A stretch of DNA of 64,000 nt from Nocardia amikacinitolerans NBRC 108937 (GTDB taxonomy: Bacteria; Actinomycetota; Actinomycetes; Mycobacteriales; Mycobacteriaceae), in NCBI RefSeq assembly GCF_001612615.1, contig NZ_BDAU01000030.1:62001-126000 (forward strand), in the 5' to 3' direction. A model generated the notes under the pieces. The model did not search any database, was not told where the DNA came from, and worked only from the letters and a program-made list of their open reading frames with translations. Of the stretch, positions 50,701-58,136 are shown in pieces. The first letter of the stretch is position 1, and each line of letters begins with the position of its first letter. Position numbers and translations under genes: made by a program.

Positions 50701-51635
50701 CGGGCGTACCTCACGACCGTGCGCTGGCGGCCCAGATCGAGCACACCGTCGTCGGTGCCGATCGCGGCCTCGACGACATCGCCGTCTTTCAAGTACTTCG
50801 GATTCTTGGCCTGGCCCTTGAAGAACATCTTCCACTTGACCTTCGGCGGCAACAGCGAACCGATGATCTCGATGGGCTTGGCAGGAGCGCTGATCGCCGT
50901 GCCGACCGGTGTTCCGGTCAGCAACAGATCACCGGCGTCCATTCGCTGGAACCGGGTCAGTGCGCGCAGCGCCTCGACCGGCCGGTAGATCATGTCGGCG
51001 ACCGTCATGTCCTGGCGCACCTCGCCGTTGACCCACAGCCGCAACCGCAGATCGGTGAACCGCTTCAACTCGTCGGCCTCCAGCAAGACCAGCGCCGGAC
51101 CGACCGGGGTGAACGTCGGATACGACTTCGCCTCGTAGAACTGCGTTTTCGGCAACTGCACGTCACGAGCGGAGATGTCATTGGTGACGACCAAGCCAGC
51201 GATATAGTCGGCCAGATTCTCCGCGTCGATCTCCGAGCCGACCGGCATCTCGCGGCCGAAGACCAGGCCGATCTCCACTTCGTAATCGAGCAGGTTCACG
51301 TGGGCGGGGCGGATCACGTCGTCGTGCGGGCCGCTGATCGAGCCGGAAGCCTTGCGGAAGAACGTCAACGGCACCGTCTCCGGATCCATGCCCGAGTCCT
51401 TCACGTGCGAGGCGAAGTTCGTCATCTGCGCCACCACCCGGCATGGCACGGTCACCGGCGAGATCAACGAAAGACTCTCCACCGCAACAATGTCCGAGCT
51501 GGCAGCTGCGGCCGCGATCGCCGCGCGGTCGGCGAGCAGCTCCCGCGTGGTCGTCGCGGCGGTGTCGATGCGGGCCGCGCCTGCGGGTGTGCGCACCCAC
51601 CAAGCGTCGGCGGTACGGAGAACGGAAACACTCAT
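50697..51635 (-). CDS. Fumarylacetoacetate hydrolase-family enzyme
   Basis: This is a 312-residue FAH-family hydrolase or isomerase that acts on ring-cleavage products. The metal-site pattern is seen: YEVEIGLVFGREM, then LVVTNDISARDVQLPK, then TFTPVGPALV and DLLLTGTPVGT near the end. Members cleave C-C bonds in beta-keto acids or hydrate/decarboxylate dienoates. The start ATG overlaps the dioxygenase stop by four bases, fixing it as the second gene of the operon. Behind an extradiol dioxygenase, hydrolysis of the ring-opened acid is the natural role. Confidence 0.9.
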   Translation of the reverse strand: MSVSVLRTADAWWVRTPAGAARIDTAATTTRELLADRAAIAAAAASSDIVAVESLSLISPVTVPCRVVAQMTNFASHVKDSGMDPETVPLTFFRKASGSISGPHDDVIRPAHVNLLDYEVEIGLVFGREMPVGSEIDAENLADYIAGLVVTNDISARDVQLPKTQFYEAKSYPTFTPVGPALVLLEADELKRFTDLRLRLWVNGEVRQDMTVADMIYRPVEALRALTRFQRMDAGDLLLTGTPVGTAISAPAKPIEIIGSLLPPKVKWKMFFKGQAKNPKYLKDGDVVEAAIGTDDGVLDLGRQRTVVRYAR

Positions 51636-52765
51636 GAATTGGCTACTTTCAACAGGCCGCCCAAGCGGCGGAGATCGAATTCGTTGTCCTCGCGCAGCGC
51701 GTCGACGATCGCGCGCACCTCGCGCAGCGACTCGGCGCCCGGCGAGATGCCGAGGAAGTCCTTCGTGGCGGGCGGACCCCACTGCGCGAGACCCGAGGCA
51801 CTCATCGGTGCCCAACCCGGCTCCACAGTGCAGTCGAACATGTCGCCGTCGCTGAAGTGCTCGACCAAGAAGCCATCCGGGTCCCGCCAGTAGTCGAAGA
51901 TCTGGCTGCCCTGGATGTGGCGGCCGATCCCCCACGACCGGCGGTAACCACGCTCGCGCAGGTACTCACCACCCGCGGCCAGCGCGTCCAGATCGGCGAC
52001 CTGAAACGCCGAGTGCACGTATCGGTTGGACGGCCCCAAAGTCAGCGCGAGCGTGTGGTGATCGGCCGGAGTCGAACCCCGATCGCAGCGGATGAAGCTC
52101 ATCACCGGCCCCCGCTCGCGCTGTCCCGGGTAGTACTGAAAATCGCTGACGATCATGCCGAGAGTCCCCAGGTACCAGTCCAGCGTCTCCCGGTACCTGG
52201 TCGACTGGACCACCACGTGCCCGAGCCGCTGCACCCGCGCGGGCACCCGCGGCGGCCGCTGCGTGGCGTTCACCCGCACCACGTCGTGCCCGAGATTCAG
52301 CACATGCGGCTGCTGCGCGGGCAACGCGGGCAGCCGATGCGTCTCGGCGACGACCCGGACTCGCAGCCCGCTCGGATCGACCAGATCGACGGCCGACCCG
52401 CCGAGCGACTCCGGCAGCGGCGCCACCTTCGAGCCCGTCGCGGTCGCCAGTCGCAGCAAATCGGCGGAGTCAGCGGCCTGGAACGCCGGACCGACGAACC
52501 GCGACCGCGCGCCGCGGCGGATCAGCACGCAGGGCGAGCCCGCGTCGGTGCCGCGCAACCACACCTCGTCGGCCGTTCGATGCGCCGTCGTGAAGCCGAA
52601 CGCGTGCGCGAAGGTCTCGGCGCCCGCCAGATCGGCCTTCTCGAACTCCAGCCACGCGAGATCGAGGACCTTCACCACCGGATTGCGCGCTCGGCCCGGA
52701 TGCTCACCCGCCAACGCGCCGCGCTCGCTGTGCAGACCGCTGTGCACATCGTGCTGGCTGCTCAT
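51632..52765 (-). CDS. VOC-type extradiol dioxygenase
   Basis: This is a 377-residue two-domain ring-cleavage enzyme of the vicinal-oxygen-chelate fold, like 2,3-dihydroxybiphenyl dioxygenases. The C-terminal domain has the metal triad: His in LGHVVVQS (about 205-212), His in DHHTLALTL (about 260-267) and Glu in GFLVEHFSDGD (about 323). The N-terminal domain is a degenerate copy. ATG 52765 follows GGAAGGGAG. It opens the catabolic operon, divergent from its TetR regulator, and two matching operators lie between them. A catechol from a phenol, biphenyl or steroid ring is the likely substrate. Confidence 0.9.
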   Translation of the reverse strand: MSSQHDVHSGLHSERGALAGEHPGRARNPVVKVLDLAWLEFEKADLAGAETFAHAFGFTTAHRTADEVWLRGTDAGSPCVLIRRGARSRFVGPAFQAADSADLLRLATATGSKVAPLPESLGGSAVDLVDPSGLRVRVVAETHRLPALPAQQPHVLNLGHDVVRVNATQRPPRVPARVQRLGHVVVQSTRYRETLDWYLGTLGMIVSDFQYYPGQRERGPVMSFIRCDRGSTPADHHTLALTLGPSNRYVHSAFQVADLDALAAGGEYLRERGYRRSWGIGRHIQGSQIFDYWRDPDGFLVEHFSDGDMFDCTVEPGWAPMSASGLAQWGPPATKDFLGISPGAESLREVRAIVDALREDNEFDLRRLGGLLKVANS

Positions 52766-52786
52766 CGACCACTCCCTTCCAAGTTC

Positions 52787-52843
52787 TGACGATATCGTCA
52801 CTCACGACCGATCGTTCAGTCAAGGCTTCTGACAAATTCGTCA
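52787..52843. promoter_or_regulatory. Two TetR operators between the regulator and the catabolic operon
   Basis: TGACGATATCGTCA (52787-52800) is a perfect 14-bp palindrome. TGACAAATTCGTCA (52830-52843) is a near copy with the same TGAC/GTCA arms, 43 bp away. The first lies 22 bp before the dioxygenase start, the second 57 bp before the TetR start. They are the natural binding sites of that TetR protein. Confidence 0.82.
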
Positions 52844-52899
52844 CTACTGACCCGGGCGCTACTATGACGTGCGAAGACGTCAGGGAGAGGTGGACTGCG

Positions 52900-53553
52900 A
52901 TGACCGGTTCGGAACCCAACCGCTTGGAGCGCCGCAAGGCGCGCACCCGCGCAGCGCTGGTGAGCGCGGCTCAGTCGCTGCTGGCCGAGGGCAGGCTCAA
53001 TGTGCCGATCCTGGAGATCACCCAGGCCGCGGACGTCGGCATGGGCTCGTTCTACAACCACTTCCAGAGCCGGGAGGACCTGTTCCACGCCGCGGTCGAG
53101 GAGGCGCTCGACCGGCACGGCGCGGTACTCGACCTGCTGTGCGAGGACCTGGACGACCCCGCCCAGGTGTTCGCCCAGAGCTTCCGCCTCACCGGCCGCC
53201 TGCACCGCCGCAACCCCACGCTGAGCAAGGTGCTGCTCGCCGATGGGCTCGGTCTCGTGAGCTCCGAGCGGGGACTCGCGCCCCGCGCCCGTCGCGATAT
53301 CGAAGCGGCGGCCAACGCGGGACGGTTCCAGGTCCGCGACTCGGAGCTGGCCATGACCATCGTCGCGGGCGCCGCGCTGTGCCTCGGCAGGCTCCTGCAC
53401 GACAACCCCGAACGCGACGACGCCGAGGCCGCCGATCAGGTGACCGAGGACCTGCTGCGCATGTTCGGTCTGCCCGCCGACGAGGCCGCCGAGATCTGTC
53501 GCCGACCGCTGCCCTCGCTCGACGCCGCGCCCCAGGACGGCACCGCGGCCTGA
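52900..53553 (+). CDS. TetR-family regulator of the extradiol catabolic operon
   Basis: This is a 217-residue TetR-type repressor. The HTH reads RLERRKARTRAALVSAAQSL, then EITQAADVGMGSFYNHFQSR (about 10-58). The C-terminal helices form the effector domain. I use ATG 52900, which has GGAGAGG upstream; an ATG 36 bases earlier is possible. It is divergent from the dioxygenase operon with two matching palindromes between. An aromatic or CoA-ester effector would release repression. The effector is unknown. Confidence 0.87.
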   Translation: MTGSEPNRLERRKARTRAALVSAAQSLLAEGRLNVPILEITQAADVGMGSFYNHFQSREDLFHAAVEEALDRHGAVLDLLCEDLDDPAQVFAQSFRLTGRLHRRNPTLSKVLLADGLGLVSSERGLAPRARRDIEAAANAGRFQVRDSELAMTIVAGAALCLGRLLHDNPERDDAEAADQVTEDLLRMFGLPADEAAEICRRPLPSLDAAPQDGTAA

Positions 53554-53630
53554 CGCCTCAGCAACGTCTCAGCCCGTGGTGGCAGACTGGCTGGACACGG
53601 CAGATCCGGATTGGCGGGATAGCGATACTG

Positions 53631-54365
53631 ATGGATTCACCGAACACCGTGCGCGACGACGACCTGGCACACTTTCGCACCGAATTCGCCCGATTCATGA
53701 TGTCGTACCAGTTCGTCACCTCGGAGTTGATGACCAAGATCAACATCCTCAAGGACGAGTTCACCTACATCCACAAGTACAGCCCGATCGAGCACGTCCG
53801 ATCGCGGCTGAAGTCGCCGGAGAGCATTCTGCACAAGCTGCGACGCAAGAACATCCCGATCACCCTGCCCGACATCCGTAAGAACATCGTCGACATCGCG
53901 GGCGTGCGCATCACCTGCAGCTTCATCCAGGACACCTACCGGATCGCGGACATGCTGACCAGCCAGTCCGACGTCACCGTCAACGAGGTGCGCGACTACA
54001 TCGCCAACCCCAAGCCCAACGGCTACAAGAGCCTGCACATTTTGCTCGAGCTGCCGGTCTTCATGAGCGACCGCGTCGAGCACGTGCCCGCCGAGTTGCA
54101 GATCCGCACCATCGCGATGGACTTCTGGGCGAGTCTGGAGCACAAGATCTACTACAAGTACGGCGGCGAGATCCCGGACGAGTTGCTCACCGAGCTGACC
54201 GACGCCGCCGACGCCGCGAACCGGCTCGACATGCGGATGGAGCATCTGCACGAGCGGGTCGCGCAATCCCGGCTCACCGCGCCCGGCGAAGAGGGCGCGA
54301 TCCCGCTGCCCGCTCCGGTCGAACTCCTGGAGTCCCTCGCGCGCGAGCACCGCATGAACCGCTAG
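53631..54365 (+). CDS. Small alarmone synthetase (RelA/SpoT-like)
   Basis: This is a 244-residue single-domain (p)ppGpp synthetase. The synthetase motifs are clear: LHKLRRKNI, then DIAGVRITCSFIQDTYRIAD, YIANPKPNGYKSLH, and ELQIRTIAMDFWASLEHKIY. It makes alarmones from GTP/GDP and ATP without the hydrolase and regulatory domains of the long Rel enzyme. It is of the small RelQ/RelP class by length and layout. The start ATG 53631 is in a weak ribosome context (GGCGGGAT), so translation may be modest. It lies 77 bp after the TetR gene on the same strand. Confidence 0.92.
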   Translation: MDSPNTVRDDDLAHFRTEFARFMMSYQFVTSELMTKINILKDEFTYIHKYSPIEHVRSRLKSPESILHKLRRKNIPITLPDIRKNIVDIAGVRITCSFIQDTYRIADMLTSQSDVTVNEVRDYIANPKPNGYKSLHILLELPVFMSDRVEHVPAELQIRTIAMDFWASLEHKIYYKYGGEIPDELLTELTDAADAANRLDMRMEHLHERVAQSRLTAPGEEGAIPLPAPVELLESLAREHRMNR

Positions 54366-54595
54366 CGAGCGGCAAACCTCAGAACCACCGCGCCGCGATC
54401 GCATTTCGGCCCGGCCCGAACACGCGGCCCCGAATGCCGTGCGGCAGCTACCGATTCCGCTAATCTCTGCGGGGTTGTTTCCAGCCCTGCGCGTTACGCG
54501 GGCTGATCGAAGTCTTCGCTCCGAGTTGTCCACGAGCTCGGGTCCATTGGTCTCTGGCAGCAGTCGATGTTGGTTGGAGGGCGCATGCGCAGTTC

Positions 54596-55273
54596 ATGTT
54601 CGGGAGTCAGCACCGCGACTGGTCGGTGCGGTGGGCGGGATGGTCGGTCGCCGCGTCGATGTGGTGGCCGCCGATGATCTGGATCGTTGTCGAGCTTTTC
54701 GTCCGGCTGGCCATCGGGGGCCTGCTCGTCCTGGCCGGGATCGCCAAGTTCTCCACCACGGCGGCGTGGCGAGTGGACTGGCTGGACTCCTACAAACTGC
54801 TCCCGCGTCCCTTCCTGCTCCCGATGGCGTGGCTGACGCCGCTGACCGAGGTGGTGGTAGGCGTGATGCTCGCGCTCGGCGCTTTCGGACGCGCCGGCGC
54901 GATCGCCGCGATCGCGACGTTGGGCATCGTGACCGCCGCGGTGGTGATCGCGCTGATCCGCGGGCAAGAAGTCTCGTGCGGATGCCTCGGCAAGGTAGGA
55001 ACCCTGATCTCCTGGCCGGTCGTGGTCCGCAACATGGTGCTCGTCGCCGCGCTCGTCGTGGTCGCCCTGCGCGGAGTGAGCGGTCCGAGCATCACCGAAT
55101 TCGGCCCTGCGGTCCAGGTTGTCGTAATCGCCGCCATCACCGCCGCGCTGAGCCTGATCGCCCACCGACGCCGGCCACCCGAATCAGCGGCCGATCCCCT
55201 CGCGGTGCCGCAAACCGAACCGGCCGATCTGCCCTTTCCTCATCCACCCGCATCCCAGGAGGCCCACTCGTGA
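54596..55273 (+). CDS. MauE-like membrane protein
   Basis: This protein of about 225 residues has five to six membrane segments and resembles the MauE/DoxX redox-membrane group, which supports maturation of disulphide-rich exported proteins. The segment LFVRLAIGGLLVLAGIAKFS and the later Cys pair in EVSCGCLGK (about 122-130) fit. The start may be ATG 54596 or an internal one at 54659 or 54674. The stop overlaps the GTG of the next gene (GTGA), so the two are coupled, and this protein probably helps process that Cys-rich partner. Confidence 0.75.
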   Translation: MFGSQHRDWSVRWAGWSVAASMWWPPMIWIVVELFVRLAIGGLLVLAGIAKFSTTAAWRVDWLDSYKLLPRPFLLPMAWLTPLTEVVVGVMLALGAFGRAGAIAAIATLGIVTAAVVIALIRGQEVSCGCLGKVGTLISWPVVVRNMVLVAALVVVALRGVSGPSITEFGPAVQVVVIAAITAALSLIAHRRRPPESAADPLAVPQTEPADLPFPHPPASQEAHS

Positions 55274-55569
55274 TCGCGCGCCGCGATGTGCTCCGCCGCC
55301 TCGGGCTCACCGCCGTGTTCACCGCCACCATGTCGGCGCTCACCGCGGTCTTCCCCGAAGTCGCCAATGCCGCCTGCGTCGAAAACGGCTGCAAATGCCG
55401 ACCGGGGACGTCACCGGGGGTGTATTGCGGTTGGTGTTACGCCGTAACCCATGCCGGTGAAGGCGGCGCCTGGAGCGACGTCTTCCAGTGCGCCTCGAAT
55501 GGGAGGTGCTGCCGCTGGGGTCCCCGCCCCAGTTGCGCCGACTCCGATAGCTATACGCCGTGCGGCTGA
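55270..55569 (+). CDS. Small Tat-exported Cys-rich protein
   Basis: This is a 99-residue protein with a twin-arginine-like signal (ARRDVLRRLGLTAVF, about 3-17) and a mature region from about residue 35. The mature part holds ten cysteines and three Trp in about 65 residues: CVENGCKCRPGTSPGVYCGW, then CYAVTHAGEGGAWSDVFQC, then GRCCRWGPRPSC. Ten cysteines could form five disulphides. Spacing and the upstream MauE-like gene recall the light chain of methylamine dehydrogenase, whose cofactor is built from two Trp. The match is too weak to claim, and no heavy-chain gene is nearby. It is either a redox protein with a protein-derived cofactor or a disulphide-locked secreted protein. Confidence 0.72.
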   Translation: MIARRDVLRRLGLTAVFTATMSALTAVFPEVANAACVENGCKCRPGTSPGVYCGWCYAVTHAGEGGAWSDVFQCASNGRCCRWGPRPSCADSDSYTPCG

Positions 55570-55676
55570 TCCCTGAATTCCACTGAGCTCGCGGATCGAG
55601 CTATCGGTCGGGGGACCCCTCTACGATGCCGTTGACACCCGAATTCGTTGGGGGCCGCAGAGACCTGGAGATCGAT

Positions 55677-55751
55677 ATGCAGCTTTCGTACAACGCACAT
55701 GGACTGGGCGGGCTGCGGGAGGACAGCCAGTTCGACCGGGTTCGCGGCTGA
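55677..55751 (+). CDS. 24-residue ORF overlapping the SUKH gene start
   Basis: From ATG 55677 (GGAG seven bases upstream) a 24-residue peptide reads MQLSYNAHGLGGLREDSQ and so on. Its stop overlaps the next start as TGATG, the usual sign of translational coupling. It may be a coupling peptide or a true small protein. No family is known. Confidence 0.5.
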   Translation: MQLSYNAHGLGGLREDSQFDRVRG

Positions 55752-57418
55752 TGCTCGAGGCGACCATTTCTCGGATTCTGACCGTGCTGTCCGAGATCGC
55801 CGAGCGCGAGGGGGACGACCCGGGGCCAGGGCCGCGCCCGCCCGCCTCGACGCCCGCCGTCGCCGAGGCCCGGCGGGCACGGGGCGGCGATTTCTCGCCG
55901 GAGTACCTGGACTTCTTGCGCCTGCACGACGGTTGGCCGGAATTCCCCTGGGGCAGCACGTTATTCGGCACGAAGGAGCTGACCAACGACGAGACCTACC
56001 CGTACTACGAGGAGACGCTGGAGGACTGCGAGGCGCCCGACGAGTTGATGGACGCCCTGATCGTCGGCGCCTCACACAACGATCCTTCCGTGGTGCTGTT
56101 GCTCGGCACCGGCGAGGTGGTCGATTTCCTGTACGAGGAGCGTGCCAGGTATCCCGGCTTCGGAGCTTTCCTGACCGACCGGCTGACCGCGGTGGAGTCC
56201 TATCTGGCGCGGCTGGTGCAGCGTGAGCAGGACGCGCGCGCCGACTGGACCCCGGCGCATCGCGAAGCGAAGGAGGCTCGGCTTCTCGAGGAACTGCGCT
56301 CCGCGTCGACCACCCGGCCTCGCGCGGCCGTCCCGGTTGCTCCGGCACCGCAGGCGCACGACCCGATGCCTGCTGTCGTCGAGCCCGGCGATCTGAGGGT
56401 GGGCAAGAAGGAACCCAAGGCGTCGGTGATGCTCAACTCGGTGCTCTACCTCGGCTCCTATCCGTCGCCGGACGAGGTGATCGGCTGCTTCCGGGCCTTC
56501 CGCCGTCATTTCCCCGTCGATGGCGATATGGTCTGGGCCGTGCCGAACGCGTTCGGCGGCTTTCCCGAGGACGCCGAACATCCCGACGACGAGTCGTGGG
56601 AGGCGCAGATGCGCGTCGATGTCGGCGGTCATTTCGGAATCCGAGTCTTGGTGCGGGTTGGGGCCACGGCTGAGCGCTCCTACACCCTCAACGTCCGCGG
56701 CATCCCGCCCACCGACGACAACCGCACGCGGGCCTCGTTCTGCGAAGTCATCGTTCCCGTCGACGAGGATCCGGAGCGGCTCGCACGGCTGACGGCCGAG
56801 TTGACCGAGCTGCTGCCGGTACGGTCCGGCCACGGCGGATACAGCGCCTACGTCTGGGACCACGACGCCGCCAACGATCCGTACCAGCACGTATTTTCTT
56901 GGTGCCGCCGCTTTTTCGCCCTCGACGTCGGACAGGTCGACGGCTGGCTCGAAGCGACGACCGAGCGGGTGGTGGGCGCCGGCTGGCTGACCGTTCTCGG
57001 ACCCGCCTTCCTCACGCACCTGTCGGGCACCGCACTGCCGGTCTTCATTACCCCCGGCATCACCGTGACCCGCGCACAGGGTGGCGGGGTCGTCATCCAG
57101 GCGGGCGAGCGCCCTTCCCTCGGCGACGTGCACCGCGGCGAGTTCCCCCTCGCCCTGGCCGAGATCGACCGGTATCTGCTGCCGCTGAAAGCTGTTGGAT
57201 GGCACCACACATCGACCTGGTGGCCCGCGCCGGGCCAGGTCTGGCAGGTGACCTACGACGAACTACCCGGCGGCTTCGCCGACCACCGCGCCACATCGGC
57301 CTGGCTGACCCGCCTCATCGACCCGCAACGCTTCCTCGGCCCCACCGCCCACGAGCAAGGCGAGGATCTTCTCGACCAGCCTCCCCCGACGCGCCCGCCC
57401 AGGCATACACCCGGCTGA
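55751..57418 (+). CDS. SUKH-DUF3396 double immunity-domain protein
   Basis: This 555-residue protein joins two immunity folds. The N-terminal part (about 30-150) matches the SMI1/KNR4 (SUKH) pattern: YLDFLRLHDGWPEFPWGSTL, then a run of acidic residues ending in VGASHNDPSVVLLL and GEVVDFLYEE. The C-terminal part (about 215-500) looks like DUF3396, the type VI immunity family, with LGPAFLTHLSGTALPVFITP, then GVVIQAGERPSLGDV. Both families neutralise polymorphic or type VI toxins in competing cells. A fusion suggests defence against more than one toxin class. No toxin gene is nearby, so it acts as an orphan immunity protein. Confidence 0.82.
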   Translation: MLEATISRILTVLSEIAEREGDDPGPGPRPPASTPAVAEARRARGGDFSPEYLDFLRLHDGWPEFPWGSTLFGTKELTNDETYPYYEETLEDCEAPDELMDALIVGASHNDPSVVLLLGTGEVVDFLYEERARYPGFGAFLTDRLTAVESYLARLVQREQDARADWTPAHREAKEARLLEELRSASTTRPRAAVPVAPAPQAHDPMPAVVEPGDLRVGKKEPKASVMLNSVLYLGSYPSPDEVIGCFRAFRRHFPVDGDMVWAVPNAFGGFPEDAEHPDDESWEAQMRVDVGGHFGIRVLVRVGATAERSYTLNVRGIPPTDDNRTRASFCEVIVPVDEDPERLARLTAELTELLPVRSGHGGYSAYVWDHDAANDPYQHVFSWCRRFFALDVGQVDGWLEATTERVVGAGWLTVLGPAFLTHLSGTALPVFITPGITVTRAQGGGVVIQAGERPSLGDVHRGEFPLALAEIDRYLLPLKAVGWHHTSTWWPAPGQVWQVTYDELPGGFADHRATSAWLTRLIDPQRFLGPTAHEQGEDLLDQPPPTRPPRHTPG

Positions 57419-57485
57419 TCGACAACTGCTGCACGACCACCTCGCCTTCCGGCACTCCCGCTCGACGCGGTTTGTCGGTGAACGG

Positions 57486-57893
57486 TCAATCCCATTGGGC
57501 GACAGCGGCCGTGCCGATCTTATGGTCGATGATCGAGGAGGCCGCACCGGATACACCCAACGCGCCGAGCACTGTGCCACCGACCCGGATGATCACACCC
57601 CCGCCGTTGGGCACCAATGAGTGTGTCCCCGATTGCCGCGGCCCACCAACCAACGGCTGCCCCTCCGGTGTCGCGGTGGTCATGTGCACCGTGTCGAACC
57701 CCAGCGCAATCGCCGCTTCCGCCTTACGTTTCGCGATCTCGGTCGTATACCGCGCCGCACCATCCATGCACGCGAAGGCCACCATCTTCCCGCCGACCTC
57801 CACAACCGCAACCGCCACAGCCTCCCCCAACTCCCCCGCCACCTTCCGAGCGGCCGAGATCACCGAGTCGGCCTGGTCAAGCGAAATGCCCAT
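57486..57893 (-). CDS. GlcG/HbpS-family haem-binding protein
   Basis: This is a 135-residue protein of the GlcG/HbpS group, which binds haem or small ligands and often works beside two-component sensors of oxidative stress. The family pattern is complete: SLDQADSVISAARKVAGELG, then VAVVEVGGKMVAFACMDGAA, KRKAEAAIALGFDTV and GGVIIRVGGTVLGALGVSGA. ATG 57893 follows GGAGGATG. It is short and has no signal peptide, so it is probably cytoplasmic. The nearest genes (SUKH, ilvD) offer no functional clue. Confidence 0.9.
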   Translation of the reverse strand: MGISLDQADSVISAARKVAGELGEAVAVAVVEVGGKMVAFACMDGAARYTTEIAKRKAEAAIALGFDTVHMTTATPEGQPLVGGPRQSGTHSLVPNGGGVIIRVGGTVLGALGVSGAASSIIDHKIGTAAVAQWD

Positions 57894-58136
57894 GCCCCCA
57901 TCCTCCTCCACCCCACAGCCCGGTAGCCGCGGCGCCGTCGGCGCCGACACCGACCGCGTTCAACCACGTAGACCGGTACGCCGACGCCGCGTCACCTCCT
58001 GCGGTGCGCCGGGGCAGCCGCGCTGTCGGCCGAGGTGCCGTGTCGTCGGTGGCGGCGCAACACCACCGGATATCGCCGAGTTCGTAGCGACCGCTGCACG
58101 CGCTGGAATCACCTACTGCCCCAGCGCCTTCAGCCG

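Noticed and set aside
52869..53630. A plus-strand frame that would fuse an N-terminal extension to the alarmone synthetase
   Set aside because: The extension overlaps the TetR gene in another frame and is Arg/Pro-rich. The synthetase domain begins naturally at 53631.
55270..55569. A direct call of methylamine dehydrogenase light chain
   Set aside because: The Cys count and the MauE-like neighbour are suggestive, but the protein is shorter and the Trp positions do not match the known cofactor sites well, so I left it as Cys-rich Tat protein.
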